Of a DNA stretch of 29,779 nucleotides, positions 7,802 through 14,998 are shown in pieces. The position numbers and the translations under genes were made by a program. The DNA comes from an uncultured Bacilli bacterium (GTDB lineage: Bacteria > Bacillota_I > Bacilli_A > ML615J-28 > CAG-313), in the NCBI GenBank assembly GCA_947627685.1, contig CANQWZ010000006.1, positions 1-29,779 of the forward strand. The letters run 5' to 3'. Below the pieces are notes generated by a model that saw nothing but the letters and a program-made list of their open reading frames with translations, did not search any database and was not told where the DNA came from. Within the stretch, counting starts at the first letter, position 1. The number at the start of each line of letters is the position of its first letter.

Positions 7802-8722
7802 TTATTCAGCACTTTCTTCTTTAGGTGCTTCTTCAACTACTTCTGATACTTCTTCTTTTCCTTCAGAAACAGTATCAACTACTTCCTCTTTTACCTCATG
7901 AGTAGCATCTTGTGCTTCTTCTTTAGGCATACGAGGTTTTCTAGGAGTCTTTTTTTCAGGACGAGCTTCACGTTGTGGTTTAACAGGACGTGGTGCTTCT
8001 TCGGGTTTTTCTTCTTCAGGTAAAACATAAGGTTCTACTGCAACACCATTACCTTCAAGTACCGCATTAGCCATAACGCCTACGATTAATTTAACTGCTC
8101 TAACACCATCATCATTAGCAGGAATAACATAATCAACATCATCAGGATCACAGTTTGTATCAACTAAACCAAATACAGGTATATGTAGTTTTCTTGCTTC
8201 TGCTACAGCGTTATGTTCTGTTTTAGGGTCTACAACAAATAATGCTCCTGGAAGTTGTTGCATATCTTTAATACCACCAAAGAATGATTCTAATTTAGCC
8301 ATTTCTTTTTTAATAGCACTTACTTCTTTCTTTGGAAGTACTTCAAAAGTTCCATTTTCTTCCATTTCTTCATATCTATGAAGTTTGGCAATTGATTTAC
8401 GAAGTGTCTTAAAGTTAGTCATCGTGCCACCTAACCATCTTTGATCAACATAATATTGACCAGCACGAATAGCTTCTTCTTTAATAATATCTTGAATTTG
8501 TTTTCTTGTTCCTACAAATAATACTTTATTATTATTACGAACAATTTCAACCATTGCAGCATAAGCTTCTTCAATCTTATCTGCTGTTTTTTGTAAGTCA
8601 ATGATGTATACACCATTTCTTTCATTAAAAATATACTCTTTCATTTTAGGGTTCCAACGGCGAGTATGATGACCGAAGTGAACGCCAGCTTCTAGTAATT
8701 GCTTCATTGTAATTACAGCCAT
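7802..8722 (-). CDS. rpsB: 30S ribosomal protein S2
   Basis: S2 assembles late on the small subunit and binds S1 where present. The N-terminus MAVITMKQLLEAGVHFGHHT is the classic S2 start. GGAGG (8733-8729) lies seven bases before ATG 8722, so the in-frame ATG at 8737, which would make this Shine-Dalgarno coding, is rejected. The globular body ends near residue 229. After it comes a low-complexity tail of about 75 residues, first Pro/Lys/Arg-rich and then strongly acidic, making the protein 306 residues against ~246 for B. subtilis S2. It has a dedicated promoter and a folded leader. Confidence 0.97.
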   Translation of the reverse strand: MAVITMKQLLEAGVHFGHHTRRWNPKMKEYIFNERNGVYIIDLQKTADKIEEAYAAMVEIVRNNNKVLFVGTRKQIQDIIKEEAIRAGQYYVDQRWLGGTMTNFKTLRKSIAKLHRYEEMEENGTFEVLPKKEVSAIKKEMAKLESFFGGIKDMQQLPGALFVVDPKTEHNAVAEARKLHIPVFGLVDTNCDPDDVDYVIPANDDGVRAVKLIVGVMANAVLEGNGVAVEPYVLPEEEKPEEAPRPVKPQREARPEKKTPRKPRMPKEEAQDATHEVKEEVVDTVSEGKEEVSEVVEEAPKEESAE

Positions 8723-8838
8723 TTTTTTATCCTCCATTTTATTTTGTTTTTGGCCGCTAAGAAGATCTACACAAGCACGCCATTAATAAACGCGACGGCT
8801 TGCTACTTTCTTATGTGTATTTTTTGCCTCTTAGGCCA
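8723..8838 (-). ncRNA. Structured 5' leader of rpsB, candidate S2 autoregulatory element
   Basis: The predicted transcript starts near 8838 and has about 116 untranslated bases that fold into a long arm. TGGCC (8838-8834) pairs with GGCCA (8755-8751), and TAAGA (8833-8829) with TCTTA (8762-8758), with GC bulged. Further in, TACACA (8819-8814) pairs with TGTGTA (8773-8768). The tip is AGCA/TGCT (8804-8801, 8777-8774), an A-G mismatch, and GCC/GGC. The Shine-Dalgarno lies just 3' of the arm. Ribosomal protein operons often have such leaders; assigning it to S2 feedback is inference. Confidence 0.6.
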
Positions 8839-8844
8839 TTATTT

Positions 8845-8873
8845 ATTATACCATAGTTTTTAAATCTTATCAA
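8845..8873 (-). promoter_or_regulatory. Promoter of rpsB-tsf-pyrH-frr
   Basis: Minus strand: -35 TTGATA (8868-8873), 17-base spacer, perfect -10 TATAAT (8845-8850) preceded by TGG. It lies just downstream of the GNAT stop; no terminator separates them, so upstream transcripts may also read through. Confidence 0.85.
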
Positions 8874-8894
8874 ATGATATAATTATTATTTATC

Positions 8895-9365
8895 TTATTT
8901 TTTAACTAAAGTAACAAAAGTTAAACCTTTATGTTCTTCTTCTTCATCAATAATTTCAAAACCCATATGTTTATAAAAGGCTAAATTATATTCTTCTTGC
9001 ATAATAGTATCAACATACCATTTTTTGACACTAGGATTTATTTTAAACAATTCATTTAAAACATAGGTTCCATAGCCTAAATGTTGATATTCACTTTTGA
9101 AATAGAATTGGGCAATTTTCATTATCGGTTTTTCATCTAATTCAAAACAAAAAAGGCCTCCTACAAGTTCTTTACTATCATCATCTAGGATTTTATAATA
9201 TTGTCCAAAACGATAATTGATATTAAACTCCATTCTATGTAAATCCATATGGTAAGGATTACTATCGAAATCACCATATTTATCAGAGTATATTTTAAAT
9301 GCTTCTTTTTGAAGTTGTAATAAAGATGCCGCATCATTTAGGGTCGCACGTTCTATTTTAACCAT
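8895..9365 (-). CDS. GNAT-family N-acetyltransferase
   Basis: A 156-residue protein of the GNAT fold, which transfers an acetyl group from acetyl-CoA to an amine. The acetyl-CoA pyrophosphate-binding loop is seen as YQHLGYGTYVL (about residues 94-104), which fits the Q/RxxGxG/A rule, and FYKHMGFEIIDEEEE near the C-terminus is the usual last strand-helix. The substrate cannot be told from the sequence. The gene starts 19 bases after xerC with GAGG before the ATG, so it is probably co-transcribed with trmFO and xerC. It is not part of this gene order in B. subtilis. Confidence 0.85.
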   Translation of the reverse strand: MVKIERATLNDAASLLQLQKEAFKIYSDKYGDFDSNPYHMDLHRMEFNINYRFGQYYKILDDDSKELVGGLFCFELDEKPIMKIAQFYFKSEYQHLGYGTYVLNELFKINPSVKKWYVDTIMQEEYNLAFYKHMGFEIIDEEEEHKGLTFVTLVKK

Positions 9366-9384
9366 TTTTACCTCGTTATTTACT

Positions 9385-10392
9385 TTATGAATTTTTCCTA
9401 GTTTGCCTAGGATGATTTAACATATAACTTTCTTTAATTTGTTCTTTTGAAACATGAGTATATATTTGCGTAGTAGATAAATTTTCATGTCCTAGCATTG
9501 CTTGAACACTTCGCAAATCAGCACCACCATCTAAAAGATGAGTGGCAAAAGTATGCCTAATCATATGGGGATATACATGTCCAAGTTCACCGGTTTTATC
9601 AATAATATTATCTAGAATAACTCTTACTCCTCTTGTTGTTAAAGCACCACCATGATGATTGACAAATAAAACCATGGGGGGATCTAACTCTACATTATGT
9701 ATTAAAGCAGGTCTACCAACATGAATATATTTTTTTAAAGCTTCAATGGCTCTTTTGTTCATTGGCACGTATCTTTCTTTATGGCCTTTACCAAAAACTT
9801 TAATCATTTCGTTAGCGAAATCCAAATTTTTTTCCATAATGGAACATATTTCACTAACCCGCAATCCTGATCCATATAATAATTCTAATAAGGCATTATC
9901 TCTAATACCAATAGGAGTAGTCGTATCAATGGCATTAAACATCATTTCAATTTCATTTTGATATAGAAATTTAGGTAATTGCTTTTCAATTTTAGGCGTT
10001 TCAACACCATCAAAATAAGATTTAGTAATGATATTTTCAACACATAAATAGCGATAAAAAGCACGTAAACTAGAGATTTTTCTAGCTATGCTTTTACGTG
10101 AATAGCCTGATGTTACTAAATAGGATACATAATATCTAGCAATATTATCTGATTTTATCTTTAACAAATCACCATACTTTTCTTGAGCAAGAAAGGTTTT
10201 AAAATCATCAATATCTTTAAAATAGTTTTGAACAGTATAAATAGAATAATTTTTTTCTACTTCTAAATAATTATGATATTTGTCTAAAGCTTCTTTGACA
10301 TAATCTCTATTATCTAATGGCTTTTTATTAGTATTAGATAATGAATGATTTGAATTTCGCTTATTACCTCTAACGGTTTTTTTTAATGCCAT
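9385..10392 (-). CDS. xerC: Tyrosine recombinase XerC/CodV
   Basis: A site-specific recombinase, probably one of the pair that resolves chromosome dimers at dif. The 335 residues have a SAM-like core-binding domain (about 30-120) and a catalytic domain with the full active-site set: Arg178 (GSGLRVSE), Lys202 (FGKGHKE), His276 and Arg279 (HMIRH), His302 (LGHENL) and Tyr311 (IYTH). About 28 extra residues, basic and Asn/Ser-rich, precede the usual N-terminus. It directly follows trmFO, as codV does in B. subtilis, which supports XerC over XerD or a phage integrase. No att-like sites are nearby. Confidence 0.9.
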   Translation of the reverse strand: MALKKTVRGNKRNSNHSLSNTNKKPLDNRDYVKEALDKYHNYLEVEKNYSIYTVQNYFKDIDDFKTFLAQEKYGDLLKIKSDNIARYYVSYLVTSGYSRKSIARKISSLRAFYRYLCVENIITKSYFDGVETPKIEKQLPKFLYQNEIEMMFNAIDTTTPIGIRDNALLELLYGSGLRVSEICSIMEKNLDFANEMIKVFGKGHKERYVPMNKRAIEALKKYIHVGRPALIHNVELDPPMVLFVNHHGGALTTRGVRVILDNIIDKTGELGHVYPHMIRHTFATHLLDGGADLRSVQAMLGHENLSTTQIYTHVSKEQIKESYMLNHPRQTRKNS

Positions 10393-10406
10393 TTTAGTCC
10401 CTTCTT

Positions 10407-11723
10407 TTAACTATTTATTTCTTCTAATATTTTATTTAAATTAGCAAGTGCCCGCATAGCGTAGGCTTTTTTTCTTTCTTTTTTATAAACATTATCAGGT
10501 AGAGTAGCAAAAAGGCCAAAATTTACATTCATAGGGTCAAAACTTTTTGGCACCTCAATATTATCATGATAAGAAATATAATTACTTAATGCCCCAAGAG
10601 CGGTGGTATTATCAAGGGTAATATTGCTTTTTTTCTCTAAATATCTTGCCATATTTATTCCCGCAACAAGTCCACTACTAGCTGATTCTACATATCCTTC
10701 TACACCTGTCATTTGGCCTGCAAAGAAAATATTAGGATTTTTGATTAATTGATAACCATTATTTAAAAGCTTTTTAGAATTAATATAAGTATTACGATGC
10801 ATTATTCCATATCTAACAATATTAGCATTCTCAAGGCCAGGAATTAATTTTAATAATTGCTTTTGGGCAGGAAATTTTAAATGGGTTTGGAAGCCTACCA
10901 AATTATATAAACTTTTAGCTAAATTATCTTGTCTAAGTTGTACTACCGCATAAGGCCACTTGCCCGTTTTAGGATCATCAAGCCCTACAGGTTTCATTGG
11001 TCCATATAAGAGGGTTTGTTTTCCCCTACTTGCCATTTCTTCAATTGGCATACATCCTTCAAAGACTTTCATTTCAAAATCATGGGGTGTTACTTTTTCA
11101 GCATTTATTAAATAATCATAAAAGCGATTAAATTCTTCTTCTGTCATAGGACAATTTAAATATGCTGCCTCCCCCTTATTATATCTTGATGCTAAAAAAA
11201 CTTTATTCATATCAATTGAGTCTGCCGTTACAATGGGCGCAACAGCATCAAAAAAATACATATAATCTTCCCCTAAGTATTTAGCAATTTCTTGATGAAA
11301 AGCATCACTTGTTAAAGGTCCACTTGCTATAATTACTGGAGCATTAGGAATTTTAGTTACTTCTTCGTTAATTACCTCAACATTAGGAAAACTTTTAATT
11401 GCCTTTGTAATATACTTAGAAAAAGCCATGCGATCTACTGCCAAAGCACCACCAGCTTCTACTTTTGTAGCATCAGCTGCTTTGATGATTAACGAGTCTA
11501 ACCTGCGCATTTCTTCTTTTAATAATCCTACAGCATTTTCAATGCTTGATGCTCTTAAAGAATTGCTACAAATTAATTCTGCAAAGCCATCAGTTTGATG
11601 AGCAGATGTATATTTAATGGGCCTCATTTCATATAAAGTAACCTTAAATCCTCTTTTAGCAAGTTGATAGGTTGCTTCGCTCCCCGCAAGACCTGCACCG
11701 ATAACAATTACTTCTTGTTTCAT
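10407..11723 (-). CDS. trmFO: Methylenetetrahydrofolate-tRNA-(uracil-54-C5)-methyltransferase
   Basis: TrmFO makes ribothymidine at position 54 of tRNA using methylene-THF and FAD. The 438-residue protein has the FAD-binding GAGLAGSEA (9-17), the Cys52 motif ICSNSLR and Cys224 in FEGCMP, which match the two functional cysteines (53 and 226) known in the B. subtilis enzyme. IMHRNTYINSKKLL and FAGQMTGVEGYVES complete the family signature. AGAGG precedes the ATG, and an extended -10 promoter is just upstream. It heads trmFO-xerC-GNAT. Confidence 0.96.
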   Translation of the reverse strand: MKQEVIVIGAGLAGSEATYQLAKRGFKVTLYEMRPIKYTSAHQTDGFAELICSNSLRASSIENAVGLLKEEMRRLDSLIIKAADATKVEAGGALAVDRMAFSKYITKAIKSFPNVEVINEEVTKIPNAPVIIASGPLTSDAFHQEIAKYLGEDYMYFFDAVAPIVTADSIDMNKVFLASRYNKGEAAYLNCPMTEEEFNRFYDYLINAEKVTPHDFEMKVFEGCMPIEEMASRGKQTLLYGPMKPVGLDDPKTGKWPYAVVQLRQDNLAKSLYNLVGFQTHLKFPAQKQLLKLIPGLENANIVRYGIMHRNTYINSKKLLNNGYQLIKNPNIFFAGQMTGVEGYVESASSGLVAGINMARYLEKKSNITLDNTTALGALSNYISYHDNIEVPKSFDPMNVNFGLFATLPDNVYKKERKKAYAMRALANLNKILEEINS

Positions 11724-11747
11724 ATTAATTTTTCCTCTTATAATATA

Positions 11748-11756
11748 AGTATACCA
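11748..11756 (-). promoter_or_regulatory. Promoter (extended -10) of trmFO-xerC-GNAT
   Basis: Minus strand TGGTATACT (11756-11748) is an extended -10 about 25 bases upstream of the trmFO ATG. No good -35 is present at 17 bases (AATAAA), which extended -10 promoters can tolerate. Confidence 0.6.
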
Positions 11757-11821
11757 TATTTATATCTTTTTTTATTAAATTAAACTTATTTTTATCTTTA
11801 ATGATGAAATATTATTACTAT

Positions 11822-11871
11822 AAAAAAATGAATCCTTCTTGCTAAACTTTTCATCTAACAATTAGGATTCA
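11822..11871 (-). terminator. Terminator of the feo operon, copy A of a repeated stem-loop
   Basis: On the minus strand, just after the Cys-rich gene's stop, TGAATCC (11871-11865) pairs with GGATTCA (11835-11829), followed by seven T. The interior holds a second helix, TTGTTAGA with TTTAGCAA (two wobble pairs), capped by TGAAAAG. The interior is clearly related to the element at 15388-15427, as described there. Confidence 0.8.
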
Positions 11872-11880
11872 CGCGCTTTT

Positions 11881-12039
11881 TTAATTTTTATCTTTTTTTA
11901 ATGGACAACTACTACTACATTTATCGCATCCACATCCACAAGATGATTTACCTTTTTTCTTATTGATATGATTTAAAATAAATGGTAAAATAACTAAAAA
12001 TACCATAACTATAATAATAAGATATTCAAACCATTTCAT
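11881..12039 (-). CDS. FeoB-associated Cys-rich membrane protein
   Basis: A 52-residue protein found by translating downstream of feoB. It begins MKWFEYLIIIVMVFLVILPF, a single membrane helix, then a basic NKKKGKSS, then CGCGCDKCSSSC with five cysteines. This is the layout of the FeoB-associated Cys-rich family, which accompanies ferrous iron transporters in Firmicutes. The cysteines could bind or pass on iron near the FeoB exit; this is inference. Its ATG shares one base with the feoB stop (TAATG), so its translation is coupled to feoB. A terminator follows directly. Confidence 0.9.
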   Translation of the reverse strand: MKWFEYLIIIVMVFLVILPFILNHINKKKGKSSCGCGCDKCSSSCPLKKDKN

Positions 12040-14267
12040 TAAGCTACTCTCTTTTCCTTATTCATTTTACGTTTATGAATAATAGTTAAACCAAGACCAA
12101 CGATTAAACCAATAATTGCTAAAACAATTATTAAACCTAACCACCAGAAAAGTTCAAAACTATAACCAATCCAGAAAATTACCATTGATACTACATAAGA
12201 TGCTAATAACCACCATAAAAGGGTTACCCAAAAGCCTTTTTTAGTTGATTCACTTCTAGCTGTTGCTACGGCCGCAAAGCAAGGAAGGGTAAATAAGTTG
12301 TATGCTGCGAAAGCATATATTTGCGCATTAGATAAATTAATGGTTCCATTTTCTAGTCCAAGTTGTCCCATTGTTGCAACTACATCTTCTTTAGCAATTA
12401 AACCGGTAATAGATGCAACCGTATATTTCCAACCATCTACTCCCCAGCTCCAACCTAGTGGATAAAATACATATTGTAAAACACGACCTAAATCAGCTAA
12501 AATACTTTCACTAATATCATCTACCATTCCTTGCCAGAAAGCCCATTTGAAATTCGATAAGAACCAAATAACAATAATGGCAGCTGTAATGATAGTTGAT
12601 GCTTTATATAAAAAGTGTTTCAATTTTTCCCATAGATGGGCAAGTAAATTTTTAAATTGTGGCATGTGATATGCAGGAAGTTCCATTATGAAAGGTGGTA
12701 CTTCTTTTTGTTTACTAAATGCTTTTATGATAAGAGCCGATAAAATAGCAACCACAATACCTAATATATAAATAGAGAAAACAAAAATATCACCTAAAAA
12801 ACTACCAACAACAACCGTTGCTAACATTGCCCAAATAGGTGCCTTAGCTCCACAGCTAAAAAAGGGTGCAAGTCTAATGGTCATATCACGTTCTTTTTCA
12901 TCTTCAAACGTCTTTGTAGCCATCATAGCAGGAACGCTACAACCAAAGCCCATTAAAAGGGGAATAAAGGCTTTACCAGATAGGCCAAATTTTCTAAAAG
13001 CACGATCCATTATAAAAGCAACTCTTGCCATATAACCAGAATCTTCTAGAATCGAAATAAATAAAAACAACAATAATATTTGTGGTAAAAAGCTAAAAAT
13101 GGCATCAATACCGGTAAGAAGACCATCACATATTAGACCTGCATACCAAGTGTCTAAAACGCCTCCTGCCTCAAACCAACCACTTACTAAATCAATAATT
13201 GATCCTGTTAGCCATCCCATCCAACTTTGAAGAAAAACCCCAAGTGAAGGAATTCCCTCAAGGGAATTTGTACCTTCAAGTAGCATTGAATCATAACCCA
13301 TACCGGTAAAAAAATTAATCCAACCACTATTTTTAATTTCTAAACCAAATATGGCATTTAAGAAAAAGAGATCTTCACTGAAAACCAAGTGAAAAACAAT
13401 AAACATTAATACAATAAAAATAGGGATACTGAAAAATTTATGGGTTAAAACTTTATCAATTTTATCCGATGTTGTTTCGTTTGTATTTTTAGCTGCTTTT
13501 TTGATGATTTTACTAAAATGCAAAGTAATATATTTATATCTGGCATCCGCCACCATTCCTTCAAAGTCACCATCAAACTCATTTTTCACATAATTTTGTC
13601 TTATCGGATCAATTTCTGTTAAGACATCTTGATGCATACTTGTTTCTAAACTATCTTCTTCAATTAATTTGATAGCATGAAATAAAGGACTTTCAACGTT
13701 TTTAGCCTTAAGTTTATCGGTTGCTACTTCAATTAATGCTTTTAGATTTGATTGCGATAAAACGGTTTTTGCTTCGCGTTTAGTTTGTGCTGCTTTATAT
13801 GATATTTCCATCAATTCTTTGATGCCTTCATTTTTAAGAGCTGATATTTCACAAACAGGCACGCCAAGCGTAACTGATAGTTTTGTGGTATCAATTATAT
13901 CACCACTTTTTTTAACCGAATCCATCATGTTTAAAGCGATAACAATTGGTACATCAATTTCTAATAATTGCGTTGTTAAATACAAATTACGTTCAAGATT
14001 AGTAGCATCTACAATATTAATAACACAATCAGGTTTTTCATCAACGATGAAATTACGTGAAACGACTTCTTCGGGTGTATAAGGTGATAACCAATTTATA
14101 CCAGGTAAATCAATGATATGAATTGGTTCTTCTAGTTTTTTATATGTTCCTTCTTTTTTATCAACGGTTACCCCTGGCCAGTTACCAACATGGGCTGTAG
14201 CACCTGTTAAAGAATTAAAAAGGGTCGTTTTACCACAGTTAGGATTTCCTGCTAATGCAAACTTCAT
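12039..14267 (-). CDS. feoB: Ferrous iron transporter FeoB
   Basis: FeoB is the membrane permease for Fe2+ with a built-in GTPase. The 742 residues start with the G1 loop GNPNCGKT (7-14), then GNWPGVT, G3 DLPG, G4 NMMD and G5 SALK, followed by a helical spacer. From about residue 280 come two gate-type membrane repeats, with GFGCSVPAMMATKT and FFSCGAKAPIWAML holding the conserved cysteines. The C-terminus ends in one more helix and a basic tail. The ATG shares one base with the feoA stop, and GGAGG lies inside the end of feoA. It is controlled from the feo promoter with its DtxR-type boxes. Confidence 0.97.
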   Translation of the reverse strand: MKFALAGNPNCGKTTLFNSLTGATAHVGNWPGVTVDKKEGTYKKLEEPIHIIDLPGINWLSPYTPEEVVSRNFIVDEKPDCVINIVDATNLERNLYLTTQLLEIDVPIVIALNMMDSVKKSGDIIDTTKLSVTLGVPVCEISALKNEGIKELMEISYKAAQTKREAKTVLSQSNLKALIEVATDKLKAKNVESPLFHAIKLIEEDSLETSMHQDVLTEIDPIRQNYVKNEFDGDFEGMVADARYKYITLHFSKIIKKAAKNTNETTSDKIDKVLTHKFFSIPIFIVLMFIVFHLVFSEDLFFLNAIFGLEIKNSGWINFFTGMGYDSMLLEGTNSLEGIPSLGVFLQSWMGWLTGSIIDLVSGWFEAGGVLDTWYAGLICDGLLTGIDAIFSFLPQILLLFLFISILEDSGYMARVAFIMDRAFRKFGLSGKAFIPLLMGFGCSVPAMMATKTFEDEKERDMTIRLAPFFSCGAKAPIWAMLATVVVGSFLGDIFVFSIYILGIVVAILSALIIKAFSKQKEVPPFIMELPAYHMPQFKNLLAHLWEKLKHFLYKASTIITAAIIVIWFLSNFKWAFWQGMVDDISESILADLGRVLQYVFYPLGWSWGVDGWKYTVASITGLIAKEDVVATMGQLGLENGTINLSNAQIYAFAAYNLFTLPCFAAVATARSESTKKGFWVTLLWWLLASYVVSMVIFWIGYSFELFWWLGLIIVLAIIGLIVGLGLTIIHKRKMNKEKRVA

Positions 14268-14500
14268 TATGCCTTAACCTCCATTTCAACACATTCAGCT
14301 TCAGTTTTTCTAAGGGTTAACTCGTAACCTCTAATCGTAACCTCAACGGGATCACCTAAGGGAGCTAATTTTTTAATAACGATATTTACGCCTGGTGTAA
14401 CTCCCATATCATATAAACGCCTTTTAATTTTACCTTCGGCTTTGATTTTTTTAACTATGCCTTCTTCTAAGGGCTTCATTTCACTTAATAATTTTTCCAT
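14267..14500 (-). CDS. feoA: FeoA-family ferrous iron transport protein (second copy)
   Basis: A 77-residue cytosolic SH3-like FeoA domain thought to work with FeoB. The features are a short N-terminal PLEEGIVKKIKAEGKIKRRL, then YDMGVTPGVNIVIKKLAPLGDPVEVTIRGYELTLRK, which is the FeoA core with the conserved LGDPVE and Leu-Arg end. I chose ATG 14500 because GAGGTG lies seven bases before it; the in-frame start at 14542 would overlap the previous gene and lacks a site. The stop overlaps the feoB start (TAATG). This is the more typical of the two FeoA proteins. Confidence 0.93.
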   Translation of the reverse strand: MEKLLSEMKPLEEGIVKKIKAEGKIKRRLYDMGVTPGVNIVIKKLAPLGDPVEVTIRGYELTLRKTEAECVEMEVKA

Positions 14501-14516
14501 TTTACACCTCTTCCTT

Positions 14517-14732
14517 TTATTCAACAAAAATTTTCGTCGCAATACCTTGATTTAAAGCAAGTCTGCTTTCCTTGACTTTTAAAATTACATTACCATTATT
14601 AATTGATATGATGCTAATATTTTCTCCTGCTAAAATACCTAAGTTTTCAAGATGTCTTTTGGTTTTATCATCTGTTGTTACTTTAATAATTTTTAAATTT
14701 GTATCCTTGTTTGCGAAAATTAAAGGGACCAT
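14517..14732 (-). CDS. feoA: FeoA-family protein (first copy)
   Basis: A 71-residue FeoA-like SH3 domain, first gene of the feo operon. It shows IIKVTTDDKTKRHLENLGILAGENISIISINNGNVILKVKESRLALNQGIA, i.e. the LxxLGI..G..I...........V...RLALN pattern of FeoA, and is more diverged than the second copy: the LGDPVE loop is reduced to NNGNVI. Two FeoA proteins before one FeoB is common in Firmicutes. AAGGAG precedes the ATG. The leader upstream contains one DtxR-type box, and another lies at the transcript start. Confidence 0.88.
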   Translation of the reverse strand: MVPLIFANKDTNLKIIKVTTDDKTKRHLENLGILAGENISIISINNGNVILKVKESRLALNQGIATKIFVE

Positions 14733-14747
14733 CTTTTACTCCTTCTT

Positions 14748-14763
14748 GTTAGCAATGGCTAAC
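14748..14763. promoter_or_regulatory. DtxR-type iron box 1 (feo leader)
   Basis: Perfect palindrome GTTAGC-AATG-GCTAAC in the feo 5' leader, 15 bases before the first feoA ATG and about 36 bases into the transcript. A perfect AACATTT/AAATGTT dyad (14769-14784) lies between it and box 2. Confidence 0.8.
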
Positions 14764-14781
14764 TTAATAACATTTTTAAAT

Positions 14782-14797
14782 GTTAGCTCTTGCTAAC
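14782..14797. promoter_or_regulatory. DtxR-type iron box 2 (feo transcription start)
   Basis: Perfect palindrome GTTAGC-TCTT-GCTAAC starting about two bases downstream of the expected transcription start. A bound repressor here would block RNA polymerase directly. Confidence 0.88.
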
Positions 14798-14805
14798 ACA
14801 ATAAT

Positions 14806-14834
14806 ATTATACCAATTTGGCTTATTTAAGTCAA
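14806..14834 (-). promoter_or_regulatory. Promoter of the feo operon
   Basis: Minus strand: -35 TTGACT (14829-14834), 17-base spacer, perfect -10 TATAAT (14806-14811) with the extended TGG before it. It is the strongest-looking promoter in the window, with a repressor box right after it. Confidence 0.9.
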
Positions 14835-14882
14835 GGAAAAGGCTTAAATAAATTAAAGTAAAGGTAACTACTTTTTATATTT

Positions 14883-14898
14883 GTTAGCAATAGCTAAC
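14883..14898. promoter_or_regulatory. DtxR-type iron box 3 (upstream of the dtxR-like gene)
   Basis: Perfect palindrome GTTAGC-AATA-GCTAAC, 43 bases upstream of the proposed -35 of the regulator gene and about 50 bases upstream of the feo -35. It may bring the two promoters under joint control, or cover an alternative promoter of the regulator. Confidence 0.8.
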
Positions 14899-14940
14899 AA
14901 CATAAATATTATAACAAATAAAATTTAAATCGCAAATAAT

Positions 14941-14969
14941 TTGCTTTTTAATTAAAAAAGATAGATAAT
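14941..14969 (+). promoter_or_regulatory. Promoter of the dtxR-like regulator
   Basis: -35 TTGCTT (14941-14946), 17-base spacer, -10 GATAAT (14964-14969). Transcription would begin near 14976, seven bases before box 4. Confidence 0.6.
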
Positions 14970-14982
14970 AAAAATGTATTAT

Positions 14983-14998
14983 GTTAGGAGGTGCTAAC
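14983..14998. promoter_or_regulatory. DtxR-type iron box 4 overlapping the regulator's Shine-Dalgarno
   Basis: GTTAGG-AGGT-GCTAAC keeps 11 of 12 arm bases of the other three boxes. The one changed base creates AGGAGG (14986-14991), the ribosome binding site of the TTG start at 14999. One sequence therefore carries both the operator and the ribosome binding site. Confidence 0.8.

Noticed and set aside
7282..7824. Open frames antisense to tsf (also those antisense to pyrH, ktrB, feoB and polA)
   Set aside because: They lack ribosome sites and family features and lie fully opposite well-supported genes; they are composition shadows.
8722..8737. Upstream ATG of rpsB at 8737
   Set aside because: It would make the GGAGG ribosome site part of the coding region and add five residues before the classic MAVITM start.
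9385..10392. Phage or integrative element integrase
   Set aside because: The position after trmFO and the XerC-like length and motifs fit the housekeeping recombinase; no att repeats or cargo genes are next to it.
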